Source: CAWJKP01 sp963843465 (GTDB lineage: Bacteria > Planctomycetota > Planctomycetia > Pirellulales > Thermoguttaceae). From it: a stretch of 64,000 nucleotides of DNA. How positions within the stretch are numbered: position 1 is the stretch's first letter; each line of letters begins with the position of its first letter. The translations under genes were made by a program, and so were the position numbers. The notes beneath the pieces are model-generated. The model was not told where the DNA came from. It did not search any database and saw only the letters and a list, made by a program, of their open reading frames with translations. Positions 17,154-24,746 of the stretch are shown here, in pieces. Location: positions 62,001 through 126,000 of the forward strand of contig CAWJKP010000008.1 of the NCBI GenBank assembly GCA_963843465.1, written 5' to 3'.

Positions 17154-17299
17154 CAGAATTCGACCGTCAAATAAGGACTTACGTCAACAAGGCGTGAAGT
17201 TTCGCGCCAGGTCGGCGACCAATCGTGGTAGTCTGGGTCGATTGCTCCCGATGTGGCAAGACGATTTGGCTGTCAATGCTAGCTGATGCATAATGTTGC
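17124..17299. mobile_element. MITE copy 2 (176 bp)
   Basis: Identical over its full length to the copy at 4726-4901, again with flanking TCC and again in the loop of a CCCTCTCCC-TCC-GGGAGAGGG palindrome, in the same orientation. It lies at the 3' end of proS and supplies its stop codon. Confidence 0.9.
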
Positions 17300-17334
17300 T
17301 CCGGGAGAGGGTCGGGGTGAGCGGGGGTCAAGAA

Positions 17335-17601
17335 ATGCCAACGATATCCATGTTCTACGGCATCGTGATCCGCATGTATCTCGACAAGGCCGAGCACAAT
17401 CCGCCCCACTTTCACGCATACTATCAGGGGCACAAGGCGACGGTCGCGATCGATCCGTGCGAGATCATCGCCGGCAGTCTGCCGCCGCGACAATCCAGGC
17501 TTGTTCTGGCTTGGGCGGAGTTGCACAAGGACGAACTGATCGCCGATTGGGACCTCGCGACTAATGGCGAGTTGCCTTTCAAGATCGATCCGCTGAAATA
17601 A
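17335..17601 (+). CDS. DUF4160 domain protein
   Basis: An 88-residue protein with the family hallmark HNPPHFHAYYQGHKATVAID in its first half and a short C-terminal helix (LVLAWAELHKDELIADW). It is followed after ten bases by a DUF2442 gene; the two families occur as neighbours in many bacteria and are suspected, without firm proof, to form a toxin-antitoxin-like pair. I start at MPTISMF; 14 upstream in-frame codons are repeat sequence. The pair lies between two copies of the proS 3' end, as if inserted or bracketed by a local duplication. Confidence 0.8.
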   Translation: MPTISMFYGIVIRMYLDKAEHNPPHFHAYYQGHKATVAIDPCEIIAGSLPPRQSRLVLAWAELHKDELIADWDLATNGELPFKIDPLK

Positions 17602-17611
17602 TGGTGTCGAG

Positions 17612-17875
17612 ATGGACAACGTTTATCATTATCCTGGAGTTGTGGCGGTGGCGCCGTCGGCAGACTACCGATTGTTGTTGACTTTTGACAATGGCGAGCG
17701 TCGTCAATTCAACGTCAGGCCGTACCTAGACCGAGGTGTCTTCGCGGCCCTCAGGGACCCGGCCGTCTTCAATTCGGTCCGGGTGAGCTTCGACACGATC
17801 CAGTGGGCCAACGGCGCCGATATATGTCCGGAAGTGCTCTTCGCCGAGAGCCAGCCAATCGAAAGCGATCAATAA
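17612..17875 (+). CDS. DUF2442 domain protein
   Basis: An 87-residue protein of the DUF2442 family: VVAVAPSADYRLLLTFDNGE, then RRQFNVRPYLDRGVFAALRD and a C-terminal VSFDTIQWANGADICPEVLF strand pair. Related domains fold as small mixed alpha/beta units and can be joined to HTH domains; none is present here. It is the natural partner of the DUF4160 gene ten bases upstream and probably shares its transcript. Confidence 0.8.
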   Translation: MDNVYHYPGVVAVAPSADYRLLLTFDNGERRQFNVRPYLDRGVFAALRDPAVFNSVRVSFDTIQWANGADICPEVLFAESQPIESDQ

Positions 17876-18655
17876 CCGGGACCTCGGCGATTTTGCAAGC
17901 GGTCCCCTCTCCCTCCGGGAGAGGGTTGGGGGTGAGGCGACGCCGGGCAAACATTCGAGGAGGCGCGGGGGACGCCTCCGGCGCTGCAATGCCGCAAGGG
18001 CGAACGGGAAAACGCACTGACAAGTGCCACCCGCCGGCCGGGCTTCAAGTTCAAGGACGCCGACCTGATCGGCATCCCGCTCCGCGTAGTGATCGGCGAG
18101 CGCGGTCTGAAGCAGGGCCAGTTGGAGCTCAAGTGGCGCTGGGAGTCCGCGCCGGAGATGATCCCGGCCGAGGACGCGGCCCAGCGGATCGCCGAGATTA
18201 TCGGTGAGGAACGCGCCAGCGGGCAGCGATTTCACAAGCAGTCTGCCTCTCCCTCCGGGAGAGGGCCGGGGTGAGGGAACGCCGGAGAAACCTGCGACCG
18301 CCGGGTGCCACTGGCTCCGCCAGTGCCGCCGAAGGACTTATCGAGAGATGGCACCCACGAGTAAACCGTGAATGTGCCAATGTGCGGTAGCCCGTTGGTG
18401 CTCGCAACACGATGGGACGTCACCCTGCCGGACGCACTGGCAGAGCCAGTGCCACCCTGCCGGACGCACTGGCAGAGCCGGTGCCACCCGCCCGCCACGT
18501 CTGGCTGTGCGGTGCTGGAGTCGTCGGCTAAATAGCCTTTTGCGATTCGAGGAGGTTTTCTTGGTAGGTCCCGCTTGCCGAGCGGGACTTTGCGCACCGA
18601 CAACGTCTGTTCGTCGCTCAAGTCCCTTCCGCCGTCTCCCGGAGGGAGAGGGGGA
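17876..18655. repeat. Repeat cluster between DUF2442 gene and TPR gene
   Basis: Apart from the proS relic there is no gene here. Listed in order: a CCTCTCCC/GGGAGAGG palindrome (about 17,907-17,935), another after the relic (about 18,243-18,275), tandem 32-bp units reading CACCCTGCCGGACGCACTGG (18,421-18,484), each with a TGGCAGAGCCA palindrome, and a roughly 90-bp dispersed repeat (18,549-18,640) with a homolog in reverse at about 23,320-23,402. A further GGGAGAGG half-element ends the stretch. Confidence 0.75.
18031..18274 (+). pseudogene. Duplicated 3' end of proS
   Basis: The first 130 bp or so are nearly identical to the proS tail at about 16,900-17,110; the rest is diverged but still reads FKFKDADLIGIPLRVVIGER to RASGQRFHKQSASPSGRGPG and a stop at 18,272-18,274. 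It contains only the anticodon-domain end and no start. Because it ends by reading through an intact palindrome, it shows what the proS ending probably looked like before the MITE landed. Confidence 0.85.
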
Positions 18656-19527
18656 TTATCCGAGCAGCCGGCGGATTGGGTAGAGCAGGATCATGGGAAC
18701 GATCACGCAGATCGCCAACGCCGTGGGAGTGGCCGGCTGGAAAAGCAACAGCAGGCCGGTCATCAGGAACGCGGCGACGAAGAGCCAATTCCAGCGGTGC
18801 CGCGGGTTGTCGAAGTTTGGCTCGGGCATCGCCCGCCGTTCGAGGAGCTTGCGGGCTATCTGGCGGCTGGCCACCTCGGAACGGATCTTTTCCACGATCT
18901 GCTCCGTGCCGGGCGTGTCTTGCAAGAGGCTGGCCAGGGCCACCGCTTTGCCGTCTTGCCGCCGTTGGTGGAGCAGGTCCATCATCGCCTGCTGGGCATA
19001 GGGGTCGTTGGGATCGAGCTTCAAGGCCCGCTGGAGGCTGGCGTCGGCCTCGGCGTAGCGGTGCAGACGGAACTGGGTCCGGCCCACGCGGCCCAGGCCG
19101 TGGAAGAGTTCTCATTGGCCGCGATGGCCTCGCGGGCGGCCACTTCGGCCAACTTCGGCCCGCGCTCCTGGGCCATGAACCAGGCGTAGTCGGCCAACAG
19201 GCCCGGACGGCGTCCGGAAAGGCGGATCGCCCGCTGGAGCGATTCCTGGGCCAGAGTCAATCGCCCGCTGCGCCAGGCGGCCAGCCCGAGAAGCGTCTGG
19301 GCTTCGTCGCTGCCGGGCACCATTTTGGCTACCCGCCGGGCTTCGCCCAACGCCTCGTCGCCCGCGTCCGCGTACAGCAGCACTTTGGCCCGCAGCAGGC
19401 GGACCTCGACGTCCTGGGGACACTCGCCGACCAGGCGCAAGGTCAGCTCCAGCGCCCTGGGGTGATCGCCGCTTTCCAGGGCGCTGCGGGCTTCGTCGAT
19501 GAGATCGCGGATTTCGCGCGGGTCCAT
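18656..19527 (-). CDS. TPR protein with C-terminal membrane anchor, one-base frameshift
   Basis: A protein of about 290 residues once a single missing base near 19,100 is allowed for (STAWAA in one frame, GRTQFRLHRYAEAD in the next). The first 200 residues hold several tetratricopeptide-like helix pairs (ALESGDHPRALELTLRLVGE; YAEADASLQRALKLDPNDPY). The C-terminus has two hydrophobic segments (WLFVAAFLMTGLLLLF and ALAICVIVPMILLYPI). It is probably a membrane-tethered scaffold. It follows mnmA on the same strand after about 18 bases, so the two may be cotranscribed. No specific partner can be named. Confidence 0.7.
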
Positions 19528-19545
19528 GTTTCACAGAGACAATGA

Positions 19546-20748
19546 TCAAGCTGAAAATGGCGGGGCGAGGCCTTTGGAGTGCGGCGACTTGTCGCCGCTT
19601 TCTAGCCGGCGTGTGGCGTCCGTGCCAGCGGAAAGCGGCGACAAGTCGCCGCACTCCAAAGGATTCTCGATCCAACCGCCGCCCAGGACGCGGTCGCCCT
19701 GGTAGCAGACGGCCGCCTGGCCGGGGGCCACGCCGTAACAGGGCTCTCGGAAACGCACGTGGAAACGGCCGCCGGGAAGCGGCTCGACCCGGGCCTCGCC
19801 GCCCCGGCTGCGATAGCGGATCTTCACCTGGCAGTCGATCGCCGTTTGCGGCGGCTGGACGAGCCAGTTGGCGGCGGAGGCGGTGAGCTCGCTGCGGGCC
19901 AGGTCTTCTTGGGTGCCCACCACGACCCGGCGGGTCTCGGGCTCCAGCCGCACTACGTAGCGCGGTTGGCCGAAAGCGATGCCCAGCCCTTTGCGCTGTC
20001 CGATGGTGAAATGCTCCAGCCCCTCGTGCCGGCCGACCACCCGGCCCTCGGTGGTCACGATCTCGCCCGAGGTGTCGCCGCCGCCGCGACGCTGCTTGAC
20101 CAGCCGGGCATGGTCCTGGTCGGGCACGAAGCAGATCTCCTGGCTGTCGCGCTTGTCCGCCACGCGCAGTCCGATCTGGGCGGCGATGCGGCGGATCTCC
20201 TCCTTGCGGTAGCCGCCCACCGGAAAGATCATCCGCGGCAGCCGCTGCCGGTCGATGCCGAAGAGCACGTAGGACTGGTCCTTCCAGGTGTCCAGCCCGC
20301 GAAGCAGGGCAGGCGTTGCCGGGTCGTCGCCAGGCGCCAGCCGGGCGTAATGGCCGGTGGCCACGTAGTCGGCATCGAGGCTGTCGGCATACTGGAAAAG
20401 CCGGCCGAACTTCAGCCAGGTGTTGCAGACCACGCACGGATTGGGGGTCCGCCCGGCCGTGTACTCGGCGACAAAATAATCGACGATCCGGCCGAACTCC
20501 TCCTCGAAGTTCAGAACGTAGAAAGGGACCTGCAACATCCCCGCCACTCGGCGGGCGTCGGCCGCGTCGGCCGCGCTACAGCAACCCTGTTTGTGGCTCT
20601 TCACGCCCGGTTCGGCCGAGCAGGATTCTTCAGCCCCCACGCCGTGCCGCATGAAGACCCCGACCACGTCGTGTCCCTGCTGGCGGAGCAGCCAGGCGGC
20701 AACGCTGCTGTCGACCCCGCCGGACATCGCTAGAACGATTCGGGACAT
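19546..20748 (-). CDS. mnmA: tRNA-specific 2-thiouridylase MnmA with repeat-encoded C-terminus
   Basis: A 400-residue enzyme that thiolates U34 of certain tRNAs. The ATP-pyrophosphatase loop SGGVDSS is at 9-15. The catalytic Cys105 is in NPCVVCN and the partner Cys206 in SQEICFVPD. The YVATGHYARL and KDQSYVLFGI motifs and the C-terminal beta-barrel (KIRYRSRGGEARVEPL, QAAVCYQGDRVLGGGWI) are normal. Family proteins end about there; here 38 more residues (ENPLECGDLSPLS ... SPHSKGLAPPFSA) come from a perfect palindromic repeat. The extension is therefore acquired and may be tolerated because it is terminal. Confidence 0.92.
   Translation of the reverse strand: MSRIVLAMSGGVDSSVAAWLLRQQGHDVVGVFMRHGVGAEESCSAEPGVKSHKQGCCSAADAADARRVAGMLQVPFYVLNFEEEFGRIVDYFVAEYTAGRTPNPCVVCNTWLKFGRLFQYADSLDADYVATGHYARLAPGDDPATPALLRGLDTWKDQSYVLFGIDRQRLPRMIFPVGGYRKEEIRRIAAQIGLRVADKRDSQEICFVPDQDHARLVKQRRGGGDTSGEIVTTEGRVVGRHEGLEHFTIGQRKGLGIAFGQPRYVVRLEPETRRVVVGTQEDLARSELTASAANWLVQPPQTAIDCQVKIRYRSRGGEARVEPLPGGRFHVRFREPCYGVAPGQAAVCYQGDRVLGGGWIENPLECGDLSPLSAGTDATRRLESGDKSPHSKGLAPPFSA
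19571..19662. repeat. Palindrome forming the mnmA 3' end
   Basis: Perfect 32-bp arms (CCTTTGGAGTGCGGCGACTT...GCTTTC and its complement) with a 28-bp loop. The element is translated in frame as the C-terminal tail of MnmA and would form a long RNA hairpin just before the stop. Confidence 0.9.
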
Positions 20749-21206
20749 GAGCAGAGATCGGTCTTTGGTCTTAAGTGTTAGGTGGAGAGGCGAAAAGCTG
20801 CCGCTTTGGCCAGAATTGCGGTTACCAGTTTTGTTCCGCTTCGCGGTTGCCCCCGCTGGGCTTGTCCCAGCGGAGCATAGGATTGGACACTACCGGGCGG
20901 ACTTTCTGCCATGCTAGGCGTTTTCCGCTGCCGCCGCCCGGCCTGGGCCGGGCGGCGGCAGCGGAAAACGCGAAGGGGGTTAGGAAGCCGGGTGCTAGTG
21001 GCCAATCCTTCGCTCCGCTGGGGCAAGGCCAGCGGGGGCGAGACCCGAGTATAAGTCTATAATCCGTCGCCTGTTAAAGAAAGTCACCGTGATCCCTCCG
21101 CGTGGGAAAGCGTCTTTCCGCCGCATAGCAATGGCTTCTAGGGCCGCGCAAATCCGATATAATGAATACTTTACGCAACTCGTCCGAGGCGTTTCAGGAG
21201 CGTGTC
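20749..21206. other. Divergent mnmA-prfB intergenic region
   Basis: No gene. A perfect 25-bp-arm palindrome at 20,919-20,970 (CGTTTTCCGCTGCCGCCGCC...) is the strongest hairpin. A segment at about 20,788-20,845 (AGAATTGCGGTTACCAGTTT followed by TGTTCCG) is repeated in inverted orientation at about 30,930-30,992. Imperfect CCCGCTGGGCTTGTCCCAGC-type repeats flank the hairpin. Promoters for both genes must lie here; TCAGGAG stands ahead of prfB. Confidence 0.65.
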
Positions 21207-22302
21207 ATGGAGAAGGAGATTACCGATCGCGCAGAAGCCATCCGCAAGCGGATCCTCCAATTGAGGGACTCTCTTTGACTACGACGATAAACGGGCTCAA
21301 GCCGCCCAGATCGAAGAGCGCATGGCGGCCCCCGACTTCTGGAGTAGTCAGGAGAGGGCCCAGGCCGTAGTCGCCGATCTGAAGGGCATCCGTGCGATCC
21401 TCAAGCCGCTGGAACAAGCCACCCAGTCGGCCGACGATCTGGACGCGATGATCGAAATGGCCGATGAGGACCCGGGTTTTGCCGCCGAGGCGCCCGAGGC
21501 CTTGGAGCGGCTGGAGAAGACGGTCGAGGAGCTGGCGGTCAAGGCCCTGCTCAACGGGCCTTTCGACAACAACGGGGCCATGCTCACGATCAACGCCCGC
21601 GACGGCGGCATCGACGCCAACGATTGGGCCGAGATGCTGCTGCGGATGTACATCAACTGGGCCGAGAAGAACGACTACGCCGTCGAGGTGCTCGATCGGC
21701 AGGACAACGAAGAGGCCGGGATCACCAGCGCCACCATCGCCATTCGCGGCCCCTTCGCCTACGGCTATCTCAAGGGCGAGAGCGGCATCCATCGACTGGT
21801 GCGGATCAGCCCCTTCAACGCCGAGGGGAAACGCCAGACGAGCTTCGCGGCGGTCGACGTGGCGCCGGAGGTCGGCGAGCAGGCCGCCGTCGAGATCCGC
21901 GACGAAGACCTGGAAGAGCAGGCGATCCGCTCTAGCGGACCGGGCGGCCAGCACGTCAACAAGACGTCCAGCGCCATCCGGCTCACGCACATCCCCAGCG
22001 GGATCGTGGTCTTCTGCCAGGCGGAGCGGAGCCAGCACAAGAACCGGGCCACGGCCTTGAAGATGCTCCGCGCCCGGCTGGCGCGGGTCGAAGAGGAAAA
22101 ACGCGAGGCCGAGCAGGCCGCCAAGTACAACCAGATGCCCAAGGTCGGCTTCGGCTCGCAGATCCGCAACTATTTCCTCCATCCCGAGCAGCGGGTCAAG
22201 GACGCGCGGACCGGGTACCTGGTGGGTAGTTTTCACAGCGTCCTGGACGGCAATCTCCAGGGGTTCCTCGATGCCTTCCTGCGTTGGAAGGTCTCGCAGT
22301 AG
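21207..22302 (+). CDS. prfB: Peptide chain release factor 2, programmed +1 frameshift
   Basis: RF2 of about 364 residues, terminating at UGA and UAA. The first 23 codons from ATG 21,207 end at an in-frame TGA (21,276-21,278); the remainder reads in the +1 frame from GAC 21,277 as DYDDKRAQAAQ. The shift site AGGGACTCTCTTTGAC has the same spacing as the classical prfB signal: an internal Shine-Dalgarno-like AGGG, then CTT TGA C. This is autoregulation, not an error: low RF2 lets ribosomes pause at UGA and slip. The SPF codon-recognition motif (RISPFNAEG) and GGQ (SSGPGGQHVNKT) are present. Confidence 0.96.
21264..21279 (+). promoter_or_regulatory. prfB programmed frameshift site
   Basis: AGG GAC TCT CTT TGA C: Shine-Dalgarno-like AGGG, slippery CTT and the UGA-C stop context, spaced as in Escherichia coli prfB. 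It directs +1 recoding when RF2 is scarce. Confidence 0.95.
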
Positions 22303-22345
22303 GTTATGCTTCAGCATAACGTGCTTATTGGCCGGAGTAATGGTT

Positions 22346-22747
22346 ATGTCCGCGGAAGAAATCGACAAGCTTCGTGCGCAACTCACCGATCAATACGTGG
22401 TCGTCCAGGGCGACCGGCCGGAGCTGGCCCGCTTTCAGGGCCAGACGGGGCAGGTGAAGACGGTCAATTGCAGCGGCCGCGCCCTGGTCGAGTTCGACGG
22501 TTTCAGCAACCGCGGCTGGTACGACATTGCCCCGGACTACCTGCGGATCGTGCCCAAGCCCGAGCCCAAGCTGCCGGAGAAACCGGCGGCCAAGGCGGCG
22601 GCCAAGCCGGCCGTGGCCAAGCCGGCGGCCAAGGCGGCCGTCGCCAAGCCGGCCGTGGCCGGTCAAACCTCGGCGGCCGAAACCCCGGCGGCTTCGCCGC
22701 CCGCGGCGGAGGCCCCCCAGGTCAAGAGCGAGGGTGGATCGAACTAG
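22346..22747 (+). CDS. KOW/SH3-like small protein with Ala-Lys-Pro tail
   Basis: A 133-residue protein. Residues 1-70 contain a compact beta domain (YVVVQGDRPELARFQGQTGQ, VKTVNCSGRALVEFDGFSNR, GWYDIAPDYLRIV) that resembles KOW/SH3-type barrels. Residues 75-110 are a low-complexity tail of AAKPA/VAKPA units like those of histone H1-like proteins. GGAG lies eight bases before ATG 22,346; an ATG two codons upstream is possible. The tail would be highly basic and could bind nucleic acid, which is inference. It follows prfB on the same strand after about 40 bases. Confidence 0.55.
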   Translation: MSAEEIDKLRAQLTDQYVVVQGDRPELARFQGQTGQVKTVNCSGRALVEFDGFSNRGWYDIAPDYLRIVPKPEPKLPEKPAAKAAAKPAVAKPAAKAAVAKPAVAGQTSAAETPAASPPAAEAPQVKSEGGSN

Positions 22748-22828
22748 AGACCGGCGGAAGAGCAGATTTGGTGGGCCGGCGCTCGCCGGCGCGAGCTTGT
22801 CCCACCTTACCTAGTAGAGGAACATGCC

Positions 22829-23311
22829 ATGAGCATCACGGAGCAAGGAGCCGCGACGACGCCTCGGCAAGCCGTTTCGTTCGGGAGGTGGCTCTTGCGG
22901 GGCCTCGTGGTGCTGCTGCTGTTGATCGTGCTGTTGGCCTTGCTCGGGGTGGGCGGGTGGTTGGCTTACGTCCAGGTGAAGAAGTCGGCCCCGTCGTTCC
23001 ACCTGGCCCTGGCGACCGTGCAAAAGGACCCGCAGGTCATCCAGGCCCTCGGCGAGCCGATCGAGGATGCCTCGCTGCTGCCCAGCGGTGACGAAAACGT
23101 GGAGGCCGAACGCGGGGACGCGGACTGGTGGTTCAACGTCAAGGGGCCCAAGCACCGGGCTCACGTTCACGCCCATGCCACACGCCTCGGCGGCAACTGG
23201 AGCTTGAGCCTGTTGGAGGTTACCCCGGACAAGGGCCTGACGATCATCCCCAATCCCGATCCGGGCGACGGCGGGCCGGACGACGCCCCGAAGTGGTCGC
23301 CGCCGAAGTAG
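22829..23311 (+). CDS. Coa1-like single-pass membrane protein
   Basis: A 160-residue protein with one N-terminal membrane helix (residues about 24-48: GLVVLLLLIVLLALLGVGGW) and an exported C-terminal domain. Residues 60-85, HLALATVQKDPQVIQALGEP followed by IED, fit the pattern of the cytochrome oxidase assembly factor Coa1/TIM21 fold. The domain continues with a DWWFNVKGPKHRAHVHAHA strand pair and ends in a Pro/Asp-rich tail. In bacteria this fold is of uncertain function. A palindrome of the GGTGGGCCGGCGCTCGCC type separates it from the gene upstream. Confidence 0.6.
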   Translation: MSITEQGAATTPRQAVSFGRWLLRGLVVLLLLIVLLALLGVGGWLAYVQVKKSAPSFHLALATVQKDPQVIQALGEPIEDASLLPSGDENVEAERGDADWWFNVKGPKHRAHVHAHATRLGGNWSLSLLEVTPDKGLTIIPNPDPGDGGPDDAPKWSPPK

Positions 23312-23403
23312 GTCCCTTCTGCCGGAAGGGACTTGAACCACGAACCGACGTTGTCGCTACGCAACGTCCCGCTCGGCAAGCGGGGCCTGCCAAGAAACCC
23401 TCC

Positions 23404-24666
23404 TCACCCTACCTTCTCCCGGAGAGAGAGGGGAACATAGACGCAATCGGGCTCGGAGGCCAGGGGATCGCCGGTGACGGCGTAAGCCCGGGCGCGGCTG
23501 CCGCCGCAGGTGTGGCGATACTCGCATAGGCCGCAGTTGCCCCCGAAGCGATCCGGATCGCGCAGCGCCAGGAACGTGGGATGGCGCTGGTAGGCGTCGA
23601 CCACGGAATCCTGCGGGAACCGGCCGCAGGCCAGCGGCAGGAAGCCGGCGGGGAAGATCTCCCCGGTGTGGCCGACGAACATCACGCCCTTGCCGTCGCC
23701 GACCCCCAACGGGGCCCGATGAAGGCGGCCGGCGCCACCACCAGGGCTAACGTACTCGTCACGCTCCGCGTGACGCTGGCCCTCACGCGGAGCGTGAGGA
23801 GTACCGGCGCGCCCACCAGGGCTAACGTACTCGTCACGCTCCGCGTGACGCTGGCCCTCACGCGGAGCGTGAGGAGTACCGGCGTGGCCGCCGGGGCCAA
23901 CGGCCGCCTCCGCGGGGCCGGCAAGGGGATTGCCGCCGTGCTCCAGCACCCAGCGGCGGTAGTGTGGCGCTTCGGTGGTCTTGATGCTGTAGGGCTGCCG
24001 CCGGCTCTGGCGCCAGAGTCGCTCGAAGGCCACCTCGTACTCCTCGGGCAAGATCCGCTCTTCCTCGACGCCCCGACCGACCGGCACCAGGAAGAAGACC
24101 GACCACATGGCAATGCCCTGGCCGCGAAGCAGCTCCGCCAGGGACTCGATCTGGTCGAAGTTCCGCCGGGTGATCGAGGTGTTGACCTGTACGGGCAGGT
24201 CGAGGGTGCGGGCGTCGGCCATCATCCGCAGGGTCCGCTGGAAACTCCCCGGCCAGCCGCGGAAGGCATCGTGCGTGTCGGCGTCGGCACCGTCGAGACT
24301 GATGCCCAACGCGCGGACCCCGGCCCGCTTCGCCTGCCGGAAGGCCTCGAAGGTGGCCAGCGGCGTGGCCGAAGGCGTCAGCGCCACGTGCAGGCCGGCC
24401 GCGGCCGCATGGCGGATCAGCTCGAACAGGTCCGCCCGCTTCAGCGGGTCGCCGCCGGTCAGCACCAGCATCGGCGGCCGCGGGAAGGAGGCGACCTGGT
24501 CGATCAGCGCCCGGGCCGAGGCCGTGTCCAGCTCGGCCGGGTCGCGCTCTGCCTGGGCCGATGCGCGGCAGTGTTTGCAGACCAGGTCGCAAGCCCGGGT
24601 CACCTCGTAGTAGAACATCAGCGGATTGCGGCCGAAGTCGTCGGACGTGTAGGGTAGATGGTTCAT
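23404..24666 (-). CDS. Radical SAM/SPASM protein with tandem repeat-encoded insert
   Basis: A 420-residue iron-sulfur enzyme close to the AhbD/NirJ-like TIGR04053-type group. The radical SAM cluster is CDLVCKHC near residue 26. LVLTGGDPLKRADLF and ISLDGADADTHDAFRG follow as SAM-binding parts. The C-terminal SPASM-type cysteines are CGLCEYRHTCGGSRARAYAV and PDC. Start ATG 24,666 (MNHLPYTSDDFG); upstream codons are palindromic repeat. Between the two domains about 50 residues are two identical 25-residue units (TPHAPREGQRHAERDEYVSP...), encoded by two 75-bp tandem copies of a palindromic element. The final residues LSLREKVG are also repeat-encoded. Substrate unknown; related enzymes act in heme or peptide modification. 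Confidence 0.85.
   Translation of the reverse strand: MNHLPYTSDDFGRNPLMFYYEVTRACDLVCKHCRASAQAERDPAELDTASARALIDQVASFPRPPMLVLTGGDPLKRADLFELIRHAAAAGLHVALTPSATPLATFEAFRQAKRAGVRALGISLDGADADTHDAFRGWPGSFQRTLRMMADARTLDLPVQVNTSITRRNFDQIESLAELLRGQGIAMWSVFFLVPVGRGVEEERILPEEYEVAFERLWRQSRRQPYSIKTTEAPHYRRWVLEHGGNPLAGPAEAAVGPGGHAGTPHAPREGQRHAERDEYVSPGGRAGTPHAPREGQRHAERDEYVSPGGGAGRLHRAPLGVGDGKGVMFVGHTGEIFPAGFLPLACGRFPQDSVVDAYQRHPTFLALRDPDRFGGNCGLCEYRHTCGGSRARAYAVTGDPLASEPDCVYVPLSLREKVG
23738..23890. repeat. 75-bp tandem palindromic repeat inside radical SAM gene
   Basis: Two copies, exactly 75 bp apart, of a unit with CGTACTCGTCACGCTCCGCG and an inverted partner CGCGGAGCGTGAGGAGTAC. Since 75 is divisible by three, duplication preserved the frame. 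Members of the same family lie at 28,919-28,971 (inside the DUF4175-like gene) and 45,236-45,289 (after glnA). Confidence 0.9.
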
Positions 24667-24685
24667 GGTAACCGTTGCCGGAATT

Positions 24686-24744
24686 GTAGCAGGCACACGC
24701 CGTGTGCCGTCCGCGGGCCACGGCACACGGCGTGTGCCTACTAC
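24686..24744. repeat. GTAGCAGGCACAC palindrome upstream of radical SAM gene
   Basis: Arms GTAGCAGGCACACGCCGTGT and the complement with a short loop, between the secreted protein gene and the radical SAM gene, both minus strand. It could act as terminator of the former and leader of the latter. Confidence 0.85.
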
Positions 24745-24746
24745 GT

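Noticed and set aside
21207..21322. prfB as a pseudogene because of the early TGA
   Set aside because: The CTT TGA C context with AGGG at the standard spacing is the known programmed frameshift.
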